A DNA stretch of 64,000 nucleotides. Origin: Diphasiastrum complanatum (taxonomy: Eukaryota > Streptophyta > Lycopodiopsida > Lycopodiales > Lycopodiaceae). Location: NCBI GenBank assembly GCA_029204225.1, contig CM055102.1:19973349-20037348 (forward strand), given 5' to 3'. The notes beneath the pieces were generated by a model. It was not told where the DNA came from. It did no database searches and worked only from the letters and a program-made list of their open reading frames with translations. The position numbers and the translations under genes were made by a program. Shown here piece after piece: positions 25,443 through 38,521 of the stretch. Each line of letters begins with the position of its first letter. Within the stretch, counting starts at the first letter, position 1.

Positions 25443-25760
25443 AGGATTAAACTCTCGAAGAAACATATCTCGATGGCTCCTATGCGTCTTGCATTCAATC
25501 ACGTTCCGTTACGAAACATGATCCTGATGCTTCCTATATGTCTTGAAACATGTTCATGATGGCACATGTGTTTAATCTATACATGCAAAGGATTAAACTC
25601 CTCGAGGAATCATGTTCTTGACGATTCATGCATGTCTTGCATTCAATCATGTCAGGTTACTCGGTATTTTTGCATAAGATTAACCTCTGGAAAGAAGCCT
25701 GATCATGATGAAATTATTGTTTCATATGTCTCCTATTCAATGATGTCCACATCGTTTGGC
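25443..25760. repeat. Imperfect tandem repeat upstream of the copine gene
   Basis: Units starting at 25443 and 25588 share AAGGATTAAACTC, a GAAnCAT-GAnG block and TCTTGCATTCAATCA. A weaker third unit follows near 25690 (TGATCATGATG, CCTATTCAATGATGTC). Offset about 145 bases. Probably old. Confidence 0.6.
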
Positions 25761-25985
25761 ATTATTTACAAGTTTAGCCGAGATAATTACGAAATTGCTA
25801 AAGGAAAACTTGAAGTTTCATTGTAAAGGTTCACATTTTGGATCTTAATGGTTCGAAGTGTATATGATTATGGTGAAGGCCACTTTGGAGGCGCTTGAAG
25901 AGAGTTGGAAGCTTTGTGCTTGTAGCTTGTGTTGTTGATCGCAATGGCTTCAAGACTTGCAAATTGTGCCATGAGATTCATAGAG

Positions 25986-25990
25986 CAATT
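25986..25990. repeat. Target-site duplication (left), CAATT
   Basis: CAATT lies immediately left of the left LTR; the same five bases stand immediately right of the right LTR at 31834-31838. Confidence 0.9.
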
Positions 25991-26264
25991 ACTTAGAATT
26001 TGCTTTGCACATGAACACAAATCATGCTACACAGTAACACAAACAGAAAACACTCTCCACAACAAGCTCACATAGCAACTGTATTTCTCAAAGTGAAATT
26101 ACATTGTACATATAGTTGTTCACTCAGGCAACCCATGCATGACCCAGGTTGTCGTTGGCGGGACGCGTGTCCCGTCGACTTGCCTCGTGGCGAGGCCAAC
26201 TGATCCTTATCAACTGATAGGACCCACAGTACAGTAGCACAGTGATTCTACTTTAATTCTAACT
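25991..26264 (-). repeat. 3' LTR of the copia element (274 bp)
   Basis: Pairs with 31560-31833 over its full length. The ends form a short inverted repeat, ACTTAGAATT on the left and AATTCTAACT on the right. Confidence 0.95.
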
Positions 26265-26278
26265 CTCTCCCTTAAAGT
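26265..26278 (-). promoter_or_regulatory. Polypurine tract of the copia element
   Basis: ACTTTAAGGGAGAG on the minus strand, directly adjacent to the 3' LTR start; primes plus-strand DNA synthesis in this class of element. Confidence 0.85.
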
Positions 26279-26318
26279 AGAGTCTACTTTTTATACAATC
26301 ATATACATAGCTTTAAAG

Positions 26319-29300
26319 TCAACAAACTTTAAGTACATAAAGCTTTGATCTAAACTTATCAAACTTTTCTCCAACAAGTGACTTACTGAAAATATCAGCT
26401 AGTTGTTCTTCTGTGCTACAATGAACAACATGAATTTCACGACTCAGCAGCCTCTCACGTATAAAGTGATATTGAATCTCAATGTGTTTAGTTCTCGCAT
26501 GGAACACTGGATTCTTTGCTAGCTGAATGCCACTCTGATTGTCGCTATGTAATGTCGTGGGATTTTTCTGCTTCATGCCAACTTCTTCCAAGATTTTGTC
26601 TCAACCATATAGCTTCTTGTGCTACACTACACATTGCCTTATACTCTGCTTTTGTGGTGGATAGAGCAATTGTACTTTGCCTCTTACTAGACCAGGAAAA
26701 GCAACCACCACAAAACTGGAATACATACCCTGTGGTGGATCTACGATCATCATAGTCACCTCCCCAATCTGCATCCACATAGCCACACAGCTCAGGTAAA
26801 CCATCATGCTTCTTGTAAATCAAGCCACACTCTGAAGTGCCTTTCACATAATGCAAAATGCGTTTAGCCGTCCTTCCAATGCGTTTCTGTAGGTGCTGCC
26901 ATAAACTGACTTACAATGCCAACAACATAGCATATATCTCGTCTAGTCGTGGTAAGGTAATGCTCCCTACTAGCTGCCTATACAGCGTAGCATCAAATGA
27001 CTGTGACTCATCAAGCTTAGAAAGCTTTTTACTTCAATAGGAGTATTCATTGGTTTGCAATCCTGCAACCTAAACCTGTGCAGCAACTCTTTGACATACT
27101 TCACCTGTGTTGAACCCACTTCGTGTCCTTTTTGCCACACCTCTACTCCAAGGCAATAATGCATCAGGCTGAGATCTGTCATCTCGAATTGTTCCATGGG
27201 GTCTTTCTTGATCATATCTATCATCTCTTGATTATTTCCCGTCATAATCAAGTCATCAACATAAAGAGCAATCAAAGCAACCATACCATCAAAGCATAAG
27301 ACATATAGATTTGGATCAGAATGTGTTCTCACCATCCCCTTTGAACAAAAGTAAGCATCAATCCTGCTATACCATGCACGTGGTGCCTGTTTAAGACCAT
27401 AAAGCGCTTTCTTCAAGCAACATACTTTATTTTCCTATCCCTTCGCTACAAAGCCTTCAGGTTGATCCATGAACACCTCTTCTTCTAACTCACCATTTAG
27501 AAAAGCAGATTTCACATCCATCTGATGCAAAGGCCAACCAAAATGTGAAGCTAAAGCAACAAGTAGATGTAGAGTATTCCACTTACATACCGGCGCGAAG
27601 GTCTCCTCATAGTCGATGCCTTAACTTTGTGCATACCCTTTGATCACCAACCTTGCCTTGTGCTTTGCTATACTACTATCTGCATGATACTTAGTCCTGT
27701 ATACCCATTTGCAACCAATGGGTTTCCTGCCAATTGGTGGTTCTACTAAGTCCCATGTGCTATGCGTAGCAATTGACTCCATCTCCTCTCCCATGGCCTT
27801 GACCCAAATGTCATCATCCTTTGCTTCACCATAAGTCGAAGGTTCTTTGCTTTGAATAATGCTAGATAAGAGAGCATAATTTGTTTCATACCTTTCAGGT
27901 TGTGTCTTCTGTCTTGTTGATCTTCGTAGCTCTCCCTGGCTAGATGATCCTGGAAAGTCATCCATCTCGCGGCTCTCCAACAATCTCTCAAACCACTTAG
28001 GGAGCTTCCTGTCAGGTGATCGGCTTCCTGGTGAAAATGTATCCCATGGTATATCCTTCTCCTTGTGTTTGTCACCTGCAACTTCAATCCTTCTTGCACC
28101 AAAAGGTTTGTCCCTACCTCTCCAACCTGTCTCTTGTAGTAGTATCTTGAGATGTATCCTCTTTTTCATCACTTGGAAGGTCAATGAACGGATCATCATC
28201 AGGTGGTATCCTCATTATACCATCTTTCCCACTGGATGTATCTATCTTCTCAGCATCCTCGTCTTCATACATCTTGGATTCATCAAAGATAACATCACGG
28301 CTTACATGGATTTTGTTTTCCACTGGATCAAAACATCTAAAGCCTTTCACACGATCATCATATCCTAGGAATATACACTTGATAGCTTTTACATCAAATT
28401 TACTTAAGAATGTGTACAAAGGCCTTACATCCAAAGATTCGCAAGTGGTTCACGTTTGGCTTCTTCTTCATGAATGCTTCCTCAGGTGTTATCTTTGGTA
28501 TGGCAATGGTAGGACTTCTATTTCGAAGATAGACTGTCGTACTGCATGGTTTTGACCAAAAATCTTTTGGTAGTTTCATCTCAGCTAGCATAGATCTGGC
28601 ACTTACCACAATTGTACGATTCTTGCGCTCAGCTACACCATTGAGAGCAGGAGTATGAGCTTGCGTAAATTGTCTTTTAATCCCACATTGATCACAAAGA
28701 TCATTGAAGTCATTAGACTTGTACTCACCTCCACTATCTGATCTTAGGACTTTGATCTTCCTGCCTGTCTGATTTTCGACCAATGCTTTGAAGCCCTTGA
28801 AGTTGTCAAATGCATCAAATTTCTTCTTCAAGAAGTAGATCCACGTCTTACGTGACATATCATCAATAAAGGTCATGAAATAGAAGGCTTTACCTAAGGA
28901 CATGGTCCTCATAGGCCCGCATAAATCTGTGTGGATTAAATCCAGGATGTTCTTTGCTCTTGCAACACCACCTTTATTGAACTTCTCTCGATGTTGCTTC
29001 CCATATACACAAGATTCGCACATCAATTTCAAGTGATCTTCTATGGTAGGCAATCATGTTACCATCTCCAATCTTCAAATCAAACTGAGGCTTCCCAAGT
29101 TCGAGTGACCAAGCCTCTTATGCCACAATTCAGTTTGCGATGGAATGGATGATACGAGTCCATGTACCCCTTGATTGTAGTATTCAACCTGTACAACTTA
29201 GTATTGGGCTCCCTTACTCCATCCTCAATAACTTTGAGCTTTTGGTTCACATCCTTCACAAAGCAACGATCATGGGCGAATTCTACTTTCAACTTTTGAT

Positions 29301-29745
29301 CAGTAATGACTCCAACAGAAAGTAGATTTTTCTTCAAATCTGGTACGTAAAGTACCTCCTTGATCATCCTGCATTTGCCATCAAGTAGTTGGATTGAAAC
29401 GGTGCCTATCCCCTCGATCTTGCACACCTCACCATTTGCTTGTGAAACGGACGTTGCATTATCCAACACTTTCAAGCTACTGAACCAATTCTTGTTCCAT
29501 GTCATGTGTCTTTTGGCTCCCGAGTCAATATACCATGCTTGATCATCTTGATTAGATGACAATGCAGATATGAAGATGCTAGAGTCTTCAATCTCACCCT
29601 CATCGACAAGGTTACCTGCTTGTTTTGGTTTTCCCTTGGCTTGTTCCGCTAGGAATTTGCAATATTCACTCTTCCAATGGCCCTTTTTACCACAATGGAA
29701 GCACTTGTCTTTCTTCTTGGTCTTACTGGAAGATCCCTCATCCTC
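26319..29745 (-). pseudogene. copia pol (protease, integrase, reverse transcriptase, RNase H), interrupted
   Basis: From right to left: the zinc knuckle CFHCGKKGHWKSEYC (near 29655-29705) follows an in-frame stop at 29746; the protease block has WYIDSGAKRHMTW (about 29520); integrase (about 29050-28400) keeps its acidic triad in HTDLCGPM, RSDSGGEY and VAERKNRT; reverse transcriptase (28199-26970) has [49 protein letters not shown] and the catalytic LYVDDLIMTG; RNase H (26856-26319) has GYVDADWGGDYDDRRSTTGY and SDNQSGIQLAKNP. Frameshifts fall near 29110, 28410, 28130, 26990 and 26550, and stops near 27621 and 27430. The enzymes would need to be supplied in trans. Confidence 0.93.
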
Positions 29746-30432
29746 TTAAGACTTGGCAAATTGTTGCTTAGACTTCTTCTTGCTCTTGCCCTTGCCTTGT
29801 TTTTGGCGTGTCGCAAGTGCTTGATCGTCAGTATTTTGACGTCTAGCTTTCACCATTTCTCGTCGTTGCTCTTCTTGCATTAAGATTCTTGTGAGCTCGT
29901 CAAAGGTTGGCAATCTTTCTCTTGATGCTATTCCACTCACAAACATTTGATAGGGTTCTGCAATGCCGCACAATGCATTGTGCACCAGCTCCACATCACG
30001 TATGTGCTCACCAATAGAATGCAGTTCATCCCTCATTGTCTTTATTCTGGTCATGTACATTTGAATGTGCTCTCCTTGCTCCATGCGGACACTATTCAGC
30101 TTTGACTTCAGAAACATGATTGTAGATGGATTTGACGTCTCAAACTGCTCCTTTAGCACATCCCATGCATGTCTGGGTGTAACAGCATCACAACTGTGGG
30201 TAATGATTTGATCCTTCATTGACAAGTTAATGAAGGTCAAAGCTTTCCTCATTTTTTTGTCGAACACTTTGATATCCGCTTCGTTTGGCGGCCTTCTCTC
30301 ATCACCTGTGATGACTTCCCACACGTCTTTCTCCATCAGTATGTTTTTCATTTTGAATTTCCACACTGCATAGTTGGAAATCCCGTCCATTTTGCTACTT
30401 TCACTCAAAATGGACTCTCCCATGTTTGCCAT
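29746..30432 (-). pseudogene. copia gag (UBN2-type), truncated by a stop before its zinc knuckle
   Basis: The open frame runs on upstream to 30597, but the likely start is MANMGESILSESSKMDG at 30432. It has the copia gag signature NYAVWKFKMKNILMEKDVWE and a basic lysine-rich tail. A TAA at 29746-29748 cuts it just before the CCHC knuckle, which lies in the same frame beyond the stop. Gag would package element RNA in cytoplasmic particles; without the knuckle, RNA binding should be impaired. Confidence 0.9.
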
Positions 30433-31547
30433 TGCAAAACTGCTTGAAACTTCTGTTGTAGGCCAAAAACAGTATGCTGAGGCCAACAGTGATGTCAGAA
30501 GTTGAAAATAATGACCTGCACTTTTTTCCCTTACCAGGCCACTTGCCGCTTTTCCACCAATTTGAAAGCCAAACGGGCGTCGCCTTCTGAAATGCACTCA
30601 GTCATCAACTCCCGACTACGTGCCCAGTGGAATGGTGAAATCACTTTTGGCGCACTCCGAACACTTTCTCCGCTGCAATCACTCTGTTTTGTTGTACCGT
30701 ACTTGCAGGTACAGTCCGGGTGCCCTTCGTTTGGAGGTTATAGCCTTTCAGTTGGGTCAAAACGGGCCCTATTCTCATCCAACTGTGGATATCCCTCCTG
30801 GGTAGCATGAACTGTGTCGTTGATCTTGTAACTTCACTATCCAACGGATTTGAGCACTCTTGTGCACTAATGGAGAGTCTTGTAAGCACTATCCACTTCA
30901 AAGCACTATGCCATTTCCTTGGTTCCATGCGCGAACTGAGTCGCGACCTTCCTGCTCGCGGCCAGCTTCCCTCGCTCTACACGGCTATGGCTGTCCTGAA
31001 GATTCCTCAACGATATCTCTCTCTCTGAGTCACGGCTGTCAACGGTCTCTTCTGATCAGACTCGCACTGCTAGGACGCCCTCCTCTGGGTTTTTATAGCT
31101 TGCAAAACGGATCAGTATAGAGAGAAATATCTGATTTTGTGCTCCCAAACACCATACCAGGGTTTTTCACACAAATCTGTTCTTGGCTTTCAATTCACAG
31201 TGTCCTGACAGGCCTATCCTCTTGCTCTAAGGTCGCCCTACTACTAGTACTTTGATGCTTCAATTCGTTTGTCAAACGGTGTCAAATTGAATGCACATTG
31301 ACTGCAAACACCAAATAGCCTGCTTCGGAATTTCAAAATTCCGTTTGCTGAGGTTTTGATTCAGCCGACAACACTTGCCTCTGAATCCTCACACAGTCTC
31401 AAGCTCACCAACCTTATGTGTGCTAAACTCTCTGCACCAGTGTTTCTCCTTCCGTCTTCAACCCGTTGTAAACCCCGAACTCTCAGAAGACAATAATCCC
31501 GAAGCTCTCTTCAATGACGATGTTGTACAGTGTACACTCCCTGTACG
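30433..31547 (-). other. Long (1.1 kb) leader between primer-binding site and gag
   Basis: No pol or gag similarity. It carries a TATA-like AGCTATAAAAACCC (minus strand, near 31087-31100) and antisense ORFs, the longest at 30502-30810 (102 codons, no recognised motif). Such a long leader is more than copia elements usually have between PBS and gag. Confidence 0.6.
31087..31100 (-). promoter_or_regulatory. TATA-box-like site in the copia leader
   Basis: TATAAAAA in good context on the element strand, about 660 bases upstream of the gag ATG and downstream of the PBS. The LTR itself offers only a weak TATATGTA. It could mark an internal promoter or captured promoter sequence; no expression evidence. 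Confidence 0.3.
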
Positions 31548-31559
31548 GCTCTGATACCA
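31548..31559 (-). promoter_or_regulatory. Primer-binding site complementary to initiator Met tRNA
   Basis: TGGTATCAGAGC on the minus strand, directly after the 5' LTR; the standard plant tRNA-iMet PBS. Confidence 0.95.
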
Positions 31560-31833
31560 ACTTAGAATTTGCTTTGCACAGGAACACAGATCATGCTACA
31601 TAGTAACACAGACAGAAAACACTCTCCACAGCAAGCTCACATAGCAACTGTATTTCTCAAAATGAAATTACACTTTACATATAGTTGTTCACTCAGGCAA
31701 CCCATGCATGACCTAGGTTGCCGTTGGCGGGATGCGTGTCCCGTCGACTTGCCTCCTGGCGAGGCCAACTGATCTTTATCAACTGATAGGACCCACAGTA
31801 CAGTAGCACAATGATTCTACTTTACTTCTAACT
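31560..31833 (-). repeat. 5' LTR of the copia element (274 bp)
   Basis: Full-length match to 25991-26264; bounded on the inside by the PBS and on the outside by CAATT. Confidence 0.95.
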
Positions 31834-31838
31834 CAATT
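31834..31838. repeat. Target-site duplication (right), CAATT
   Basis: Repeats 25986-25990 exactly. Confidence 0.9.
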
Positions 31839-33287
<1,449 letters not shown>

Positions 33288-33399
33288 CTAGTTTAGAGCA
33301 CATCTGAATCATATTCTTTCTCAATTTTTAGACTCACAATGTACTCCAAGGATTCGTGAGTTACATTGTTTTTTTAATGCCTACTAGATAACCTCGCTA

Positions 33400-33725
33400 T
33401 CCAACTCCTTTGACAAATAGTGATTGGTCTGCCAGCTTGTCCAACGTCATTGCCATTTTAGATTTCTCTAAACTCCGAGAACCACTCTTTCCCTGAGGTC
33501 ATGTGCTTGGATGCTCCATTTTCAATATACCAAATATCATTGATCTCATCAATTGTCACATGGCATCCTTGATAGATTGATTGATCAAATTTTGAGGTTC
33601 GTTATAGTTTTCCATGACTCTTTTTCCATCCAAATATTTGTGAGCTTGAATTTCCACATCGCATAGTTGTCAACTCCTTCAAGCTTGCTATATTCATTAA
33701 GGGCACTCACATTCAAATGGTCATT
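33400..33725 (-). pseudogene. Ty1/copia gag and protease fragments
   Basis: About 33610-33720 reads NEYSKLEGVDNYAMWKFKL, the start of a copia gag. About 33400-33560 reads IWYIENGASKHMTSGKEWFS, the protease region, where the catalytic DSG has become ENG. The central gag is missing, so the pieces are joined by a deletion. Confidence 0.7.
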
Positions 33726-35320
33726 AGTGCACTTAGATGACTCCAGTCATGAAATTGATTAATTGGTGCTGACAGATCCCCTGCTCCAGAGGACCTATTG
33801 TTTACTCGTTTTGCTGATTCTTTCTACTTCTTCAGAACCGTTTCTGCCTGTTACCAGGCTTAAAGGCATTCGTTAGATGTCTTCTTGATTTAACAATGCC
33901 AACCCAGGCAGAAGGAACAGAGTGTTGTTTTAGTATTTTCTTTATGTCCTGCCTATCACAAGACAACTCAGGGACGCCGCTCTTGAACGCACTTACATTC
34001 TACATGGATGCAAGCCAAGAATGCTCATTCACAGATCAACATACAAACCAATGAACGTTCTACAGATTCTACAGCTACCTACACTTAAAACGGACTGAAA
34101 TCAGAGCCTACACTACATTAACACTAAACTACCTTGCATAAATTGACAAAACAAGAAACAAGAAACTAATCTATAGCATGTTAGAAGTCCAAGAATCAAG
34201 AAACCAACCAGCCTTTTGATTCTTGGACATCCCAAGAACATCAAGAACTGGATTGTACAGAGATATGCAAGAATCACACCACAGATCCAGCCTATTTAGT
34301 TTACTTGAATATTGGCTTCTACATTAATCCACAAGAAAACAAGAAAGCTAATCCACAACTAGGAAAGCAAGAAAACTAATCCACAACCACACACAATATG
34401 AATGGAAGGGCATGATCATAGGGGCATCACTCAAAAAAACCATCATGATCAAGGAGCTTAGTGTAGCATCAAACTCATGGAAAATCTTCTTATTAAGCAT
34501 GGAGTAGATACAATGCAAAAAGCTTCTCTTCACAAAGAGGGAGTCTCTTAAATAAGCAAGAGAGCTCCTTAGGTGGCATCCTAGTGGAATTTCCACATTT
34601 CACAAATTACAAGTGGAATAATGCTCTCCACTAGAGGTCACCATCAAAAGGTGGCTCACTCTACTTTCTTTAAGAGGGGTCTACTTGCATTTATTGCATT
34701 TGCTTAGAAATACTAGTTTCTACATGGTCATCCCATCTTCCGGGATTCACCATGAGGCTTACACAGTTCTTACTTGTTTTTCCTAGCTAGTATTTCTCGG
34801 CTCTCATACTCGGCTCTCAGTCTTCATTAGTCTCATCTTCTCAGAGACCTCCTCGGTCTAAGGTGAGAGGTGCTCTTGAGTTGCTCTGTCCAAGTATCTT
34901 GGGGATTCGTCAAAAGCAGCCAACAATTGGTATTTCTAATTGCTCCTTTATTCGGCTTATGGTTTGAAAGTTATAAAAGATTAAAATTTTTGGCCTCAAA
35001 TAGCTCACAAGTGCCTTGAGAGCTTGCAATATCTGATGTATGACCAAAGTGCCCACCTTGAGATTTTACCTCTCTATGCATAGGTCTATGATTCTGAAGA
35101 TCCTTACATCAATGTGTAGCTTAATGATTTCTCACACTTCATGTCTAATTAGATCTAAACAATAGTCACTCTCTCTATACGTTTTCATCACTCTAATTTC
35201 GCTTTTCATTATAGAAAGTTTTAGTAGGTAGGAAGAAATTGGGAGAACCTCTACCTTTCAGAATGAAGTTTTTAAAAGTGATTCCCTGAGGACCTCGTTT
35301 TAGTTCAATTCACTATGCAT
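33726..35320. other. Unassigned sequence between copia fragments, possibly LTR-derived
   Basis: Lies between an RNase H end (right) and a gag start (left) on the same strand, the place an LTR would occupy in a recombined or tandem copia. No PBS, PPT or repeat boundary could be identified. Confidence 0.3.
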
Positions 35321-35324
35321 TTTA

Positions 35325-35560
35325 GTTTTTTAAAATTGAGGTTTTCTTAATCAAACAAACGTCCAATAGTAGGTTTCTCAACCACAATTCTTCCTTTGTC
35401 GCTTGAGAGGCAACTGATTCCGTAGAAGATAGAGCTATTGAGGTTTGCTTGTTGTGACTTGTTCCACGAGATTGGACCGTTGTTGAGAAACAATGTAAAT
35501 GTATATGTGGATCTACGAGTGTCTGCATCTCCTACCCAACTTATATCTGAATAACCATAT
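35325..35560 (-). pseudogene. Ty1/copia RNase H fragment
   Basis: Reads GYSDISWVGDADTR, then NNGPISWNKSQQTSIALSST and a KEELWLRNLL block, the C-terminal RNase H of copia pol. The left end follows a stop at about 35322. Frame is open over the last 68 codons. Nothing upstream (right) is recognisable. Confidence 0.75.
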
Positions 35561-35931
35561 ACATTATCCTATCTATGCCACACTTAACTATTTTTGCACT
35601 TAAATGTAAAGATGACTTCTTCACACCTCCATAGAAGATGACGTCTTGTTAAAGCCTATTTTCAAAACCCTAGAATTATATCAGTGCATGCAAAATCTTA
35701 AACATGAAAATCAACAAATTCTCTATAGTCTTGAATTGCAGATATAACACAGTGAAGGGTTTAAATCATTCAATATAGCATGGAAGCAGTTGGCCTATCC
35801 ATAGAATCCTTCTTCAACAACCTAACAGGACTCATAACATGAGCATAAGACACGTTTGGTTGAATCATAACTCATGATAAGAAGCATTGGTGACACCAGA
35901 AAGCATAATACTCGTAATTCGTTCTTTTTCT

Positions 35932-35941
<10 letters not shown>

Positions 35942-35962
<21 letters not shown>

Positions 35963-35966
35963 GGGG
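35942..35966 (+). repeat. Poly-G run (25) after poly-T
   Basis: A T run ends directly in 25 uninterrupted G. Potential quadruplex; length prone to assembly error. Confidence 0.9.
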
Positions 35967-38464
35967 AAGAGTAACTTGTATAATCAAATTAACATGACCT
36001 TTGTCATAGGTACAAAGGATGGAGCTAGTAGGTTTTGAAAATTCACTAGATTGGTGTCATGAATGCTTGTAACCTAGATTTTTTAGACACGAGAACACAA
36101 CAATTCAATGGGAATACAATATTAGAAGGTGCATTCAACTTCTTTAAAGTGAAGTATAAAGACAATATGCAAAGTTTCACACCACTTTCACAAAATGCAT
36201 GCTTTCGCATGAGGAACATAAGCCAACATTCCATAAAGGAACGTTAGAAGTCAATTAAACTCATTAAAAAAAAACATAGGCTATTATAGTAAAAAATCCA
36301 CCTGCAAAAGGAGGATGGCATCATCCTACTTTACATAACAAGCACAAGGCGAACCTCAAATATTACACAAATTTTTTCTTTGCAGTAGAAGAAGGATAGG
36401 GATTCTTTTTACTAATGTGCCTCAATGAAGGCGAATCACTGGCACTTGGAGTTGCTCGTGCCATTAGTATCCAAAGACCTTAACATCACTCTACTCCTTC
36501 AACATTATTGACATGGTGCATGTATACAGTGACTTCAATTGTATAAAAGGAAATTTCTTCCAATAGATGTATTATTACAAGGCCACTAGCCCAAATTTCC
36601 TTGAAACTTTTCGTCTTGCTTTTGATGAGTATTAAGAATCGATATCTTTCTAACAAAACATGCCACAAATGTTATTTCCAATGTCCCCAATTTCAATTTT
36701 GTTGTTGAAGCAGTTTCACCACAAAACAAGGTGCAAATGGACTCGATCTCCCTTGCCCACCCATAAACACTAGTAATTTTCAAGGTTTATAAGAGAACTG
36801 TAGAACTAGATAATAGAGTGGATGAAGATTAAAGATCGATTATTCGGTTGAGTCACTCCAAGAGTAGAATAATCTGACACCCCCTGAAGTCATTTTCTTG
36901 GGTGATTTTGACACATTTCTTGCAAATGATGTGCTTGTGTGGCATGTTGGTACTTAAATATGTTGTAGATCATTTTGAGATCCAAGAGTAGTAGTAAGAA
37001 AGTAAAATGATTGGATCTCTTACATACACCTCAAAACTTTATTGGTCTAGTGAGTTGTCCCCTCCTACATGTGATTGGACCAATTCTATGCATCTCTCTC
37101 TTTTGATTGGTCACATGACAACATTACAACACAAAATTAGACGTCACTAGCCCTCTACCATCAAGCCAAGTTTCAAAGGCCTACACTACCTCAAGCTAAG
37201 TCAAAACTAATTTTGGCCTAATCACCTATTAACATGTGTGCAAGGGGTATTGCTGGCATACGACTCCCAAAACTCAAGTTTAAGGCCTTTTGACTATTCA
37301 AACTCAACATTAATGAACTAAAATGATTATATCTACCCTCCACAGTGGGAACATGCTCCACACATATGAGATTTACATATGTGCATGAAATTGCAAAATA
37401 CTCAAGCTAGATTTTGCCTATTCTTCACAGTTTGAAGGTCTTGACATATTGTGTGTGGTGCAAATAAAGAGAGCCCTTTTTAGAAATGTTGCAAGCTGGT
37501 CTTAAGTGCTTTTGGATCAATGCTTGTCATACTTTCCATGTAAGGCAAGGCCAAAATTGCTATAATTAAAATGATGTCACCTATTATCTATTGTTTAAAC
37601 CCTACGCACTCTTTGACCTTGAATAAAAGTAAATAGAAAAAATTCTTAGATTTTGGCATATATGAATATTTAGTGGGTTAGAGGGTGTCATATATATGGT
37701 TGCATGATACAAACGTGAAAATTACAACCTTGCAAGTGCCACCCTATCTATGTCACCTTCTTTGTGTATGGTCATTTCAATTTCTTAATTGCATTTCAAC
37801 TTGTGCCACTTGGATTGTAAAGACACCATGACTCATTTCCAAGTACAATACACGATGTTGTGATTCTTGTCACTATTATTGAAATACTTGGGTATTTAGT
37901 AGCCCCTAGTCCTTAGATGTGGCACGTCTATTAATTAGACATGCATATTTTCATATGCAACTTAGTTAATGGTTTAAGATAACATGTTATTATATGAACC
38001 TAATATTCATATGGAGCTTGGTATCATCACATGGATTGCCACTATTTTATATACAGTCGTTATCCAGAGTTCACACACGAAAGCATTGCTCACTTGTTGG
38101 TACAAACTTGGATAAGGACATATTTTAAATCTTGGGAGTGATGACCTTAAGTGATGCAATACTTTAATTATCTATATATAATAGTTTAGTTTGTCAAAAA
38201 TCACTTGAGGGTTGGTCAAGCTCTCAAAGGTCGTACATAATGTTTCTTTGTGGTACAAGACAAGTCAAAGAGGACTTGAAATTTAATGTACTCTTGTAGT
38301 ACTTACATGTGAGTACCTATACTCTTTATGAAGGTAAAAGGGTGCGCTCATAAGGTTTAAAGCACCCTCACCTATGGATAAATAATGCAAATAGAATGTT
38401 TAATAAAACTTTTTTCTTTTTCCAGGAAAGCAATTCTCAAAATTATACTATGTATACCCCTTCA

Positions 38465-38521
38465 TAGCCCAACTGGATAAGAATTTTTATTCGGGAATAG
38501 AGACTCAAGCTCAAATCTTGG
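38465..38521 (+). repeat. tRNA-like A and B boxes, possible SINE head
   Basis: TAGCCCAACTGG (38465-38476) fits a Pol III A box. 32 bases further, TCAAGCTCAAATCTTGG forms a T-arm-like hairpin with loop CTCAAAT (B box). No acceptor stem or poly-A tail identified, so a SINE fragment rather than a tRNA gene. Confidence 0.3.

Larger units (their letters stand above)
25991..31833 (-). mobile_element. Complete Ty1/copia LTR retrotransposon, 5.84 kb, non-autonomous by mutation
   Basis: Transcription is right to left. Two 274-bp LTRs (25991-26264 and 31560-31833) flank the internal region. They differ at about 15 positions by eye (about 94.5% identity), so insertion is fairly recent compared with the other elements here. 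A 5-bp duplication CAATT flanks the element. The tRNA-iMet primer-binding site (31548-31559) abuts the 5' LTR and the polypurine tract (26265-26278) abuts the 3' LTR. Domain order gag, protease, integrase, reverse transcriptase, RNase H is that of Ty1/copia. Stops and frameshifts break every pol domain junction. The LTRs end in AG...GT on the element strand rather than TG...CA. Confidence 0.95.

Noticed and set aside
30502-30810. 102-codon plus-strand ORF in the copia leader
   Set aside because: Antisense to the element and without a recognised domain; kept only as part of the leader description.
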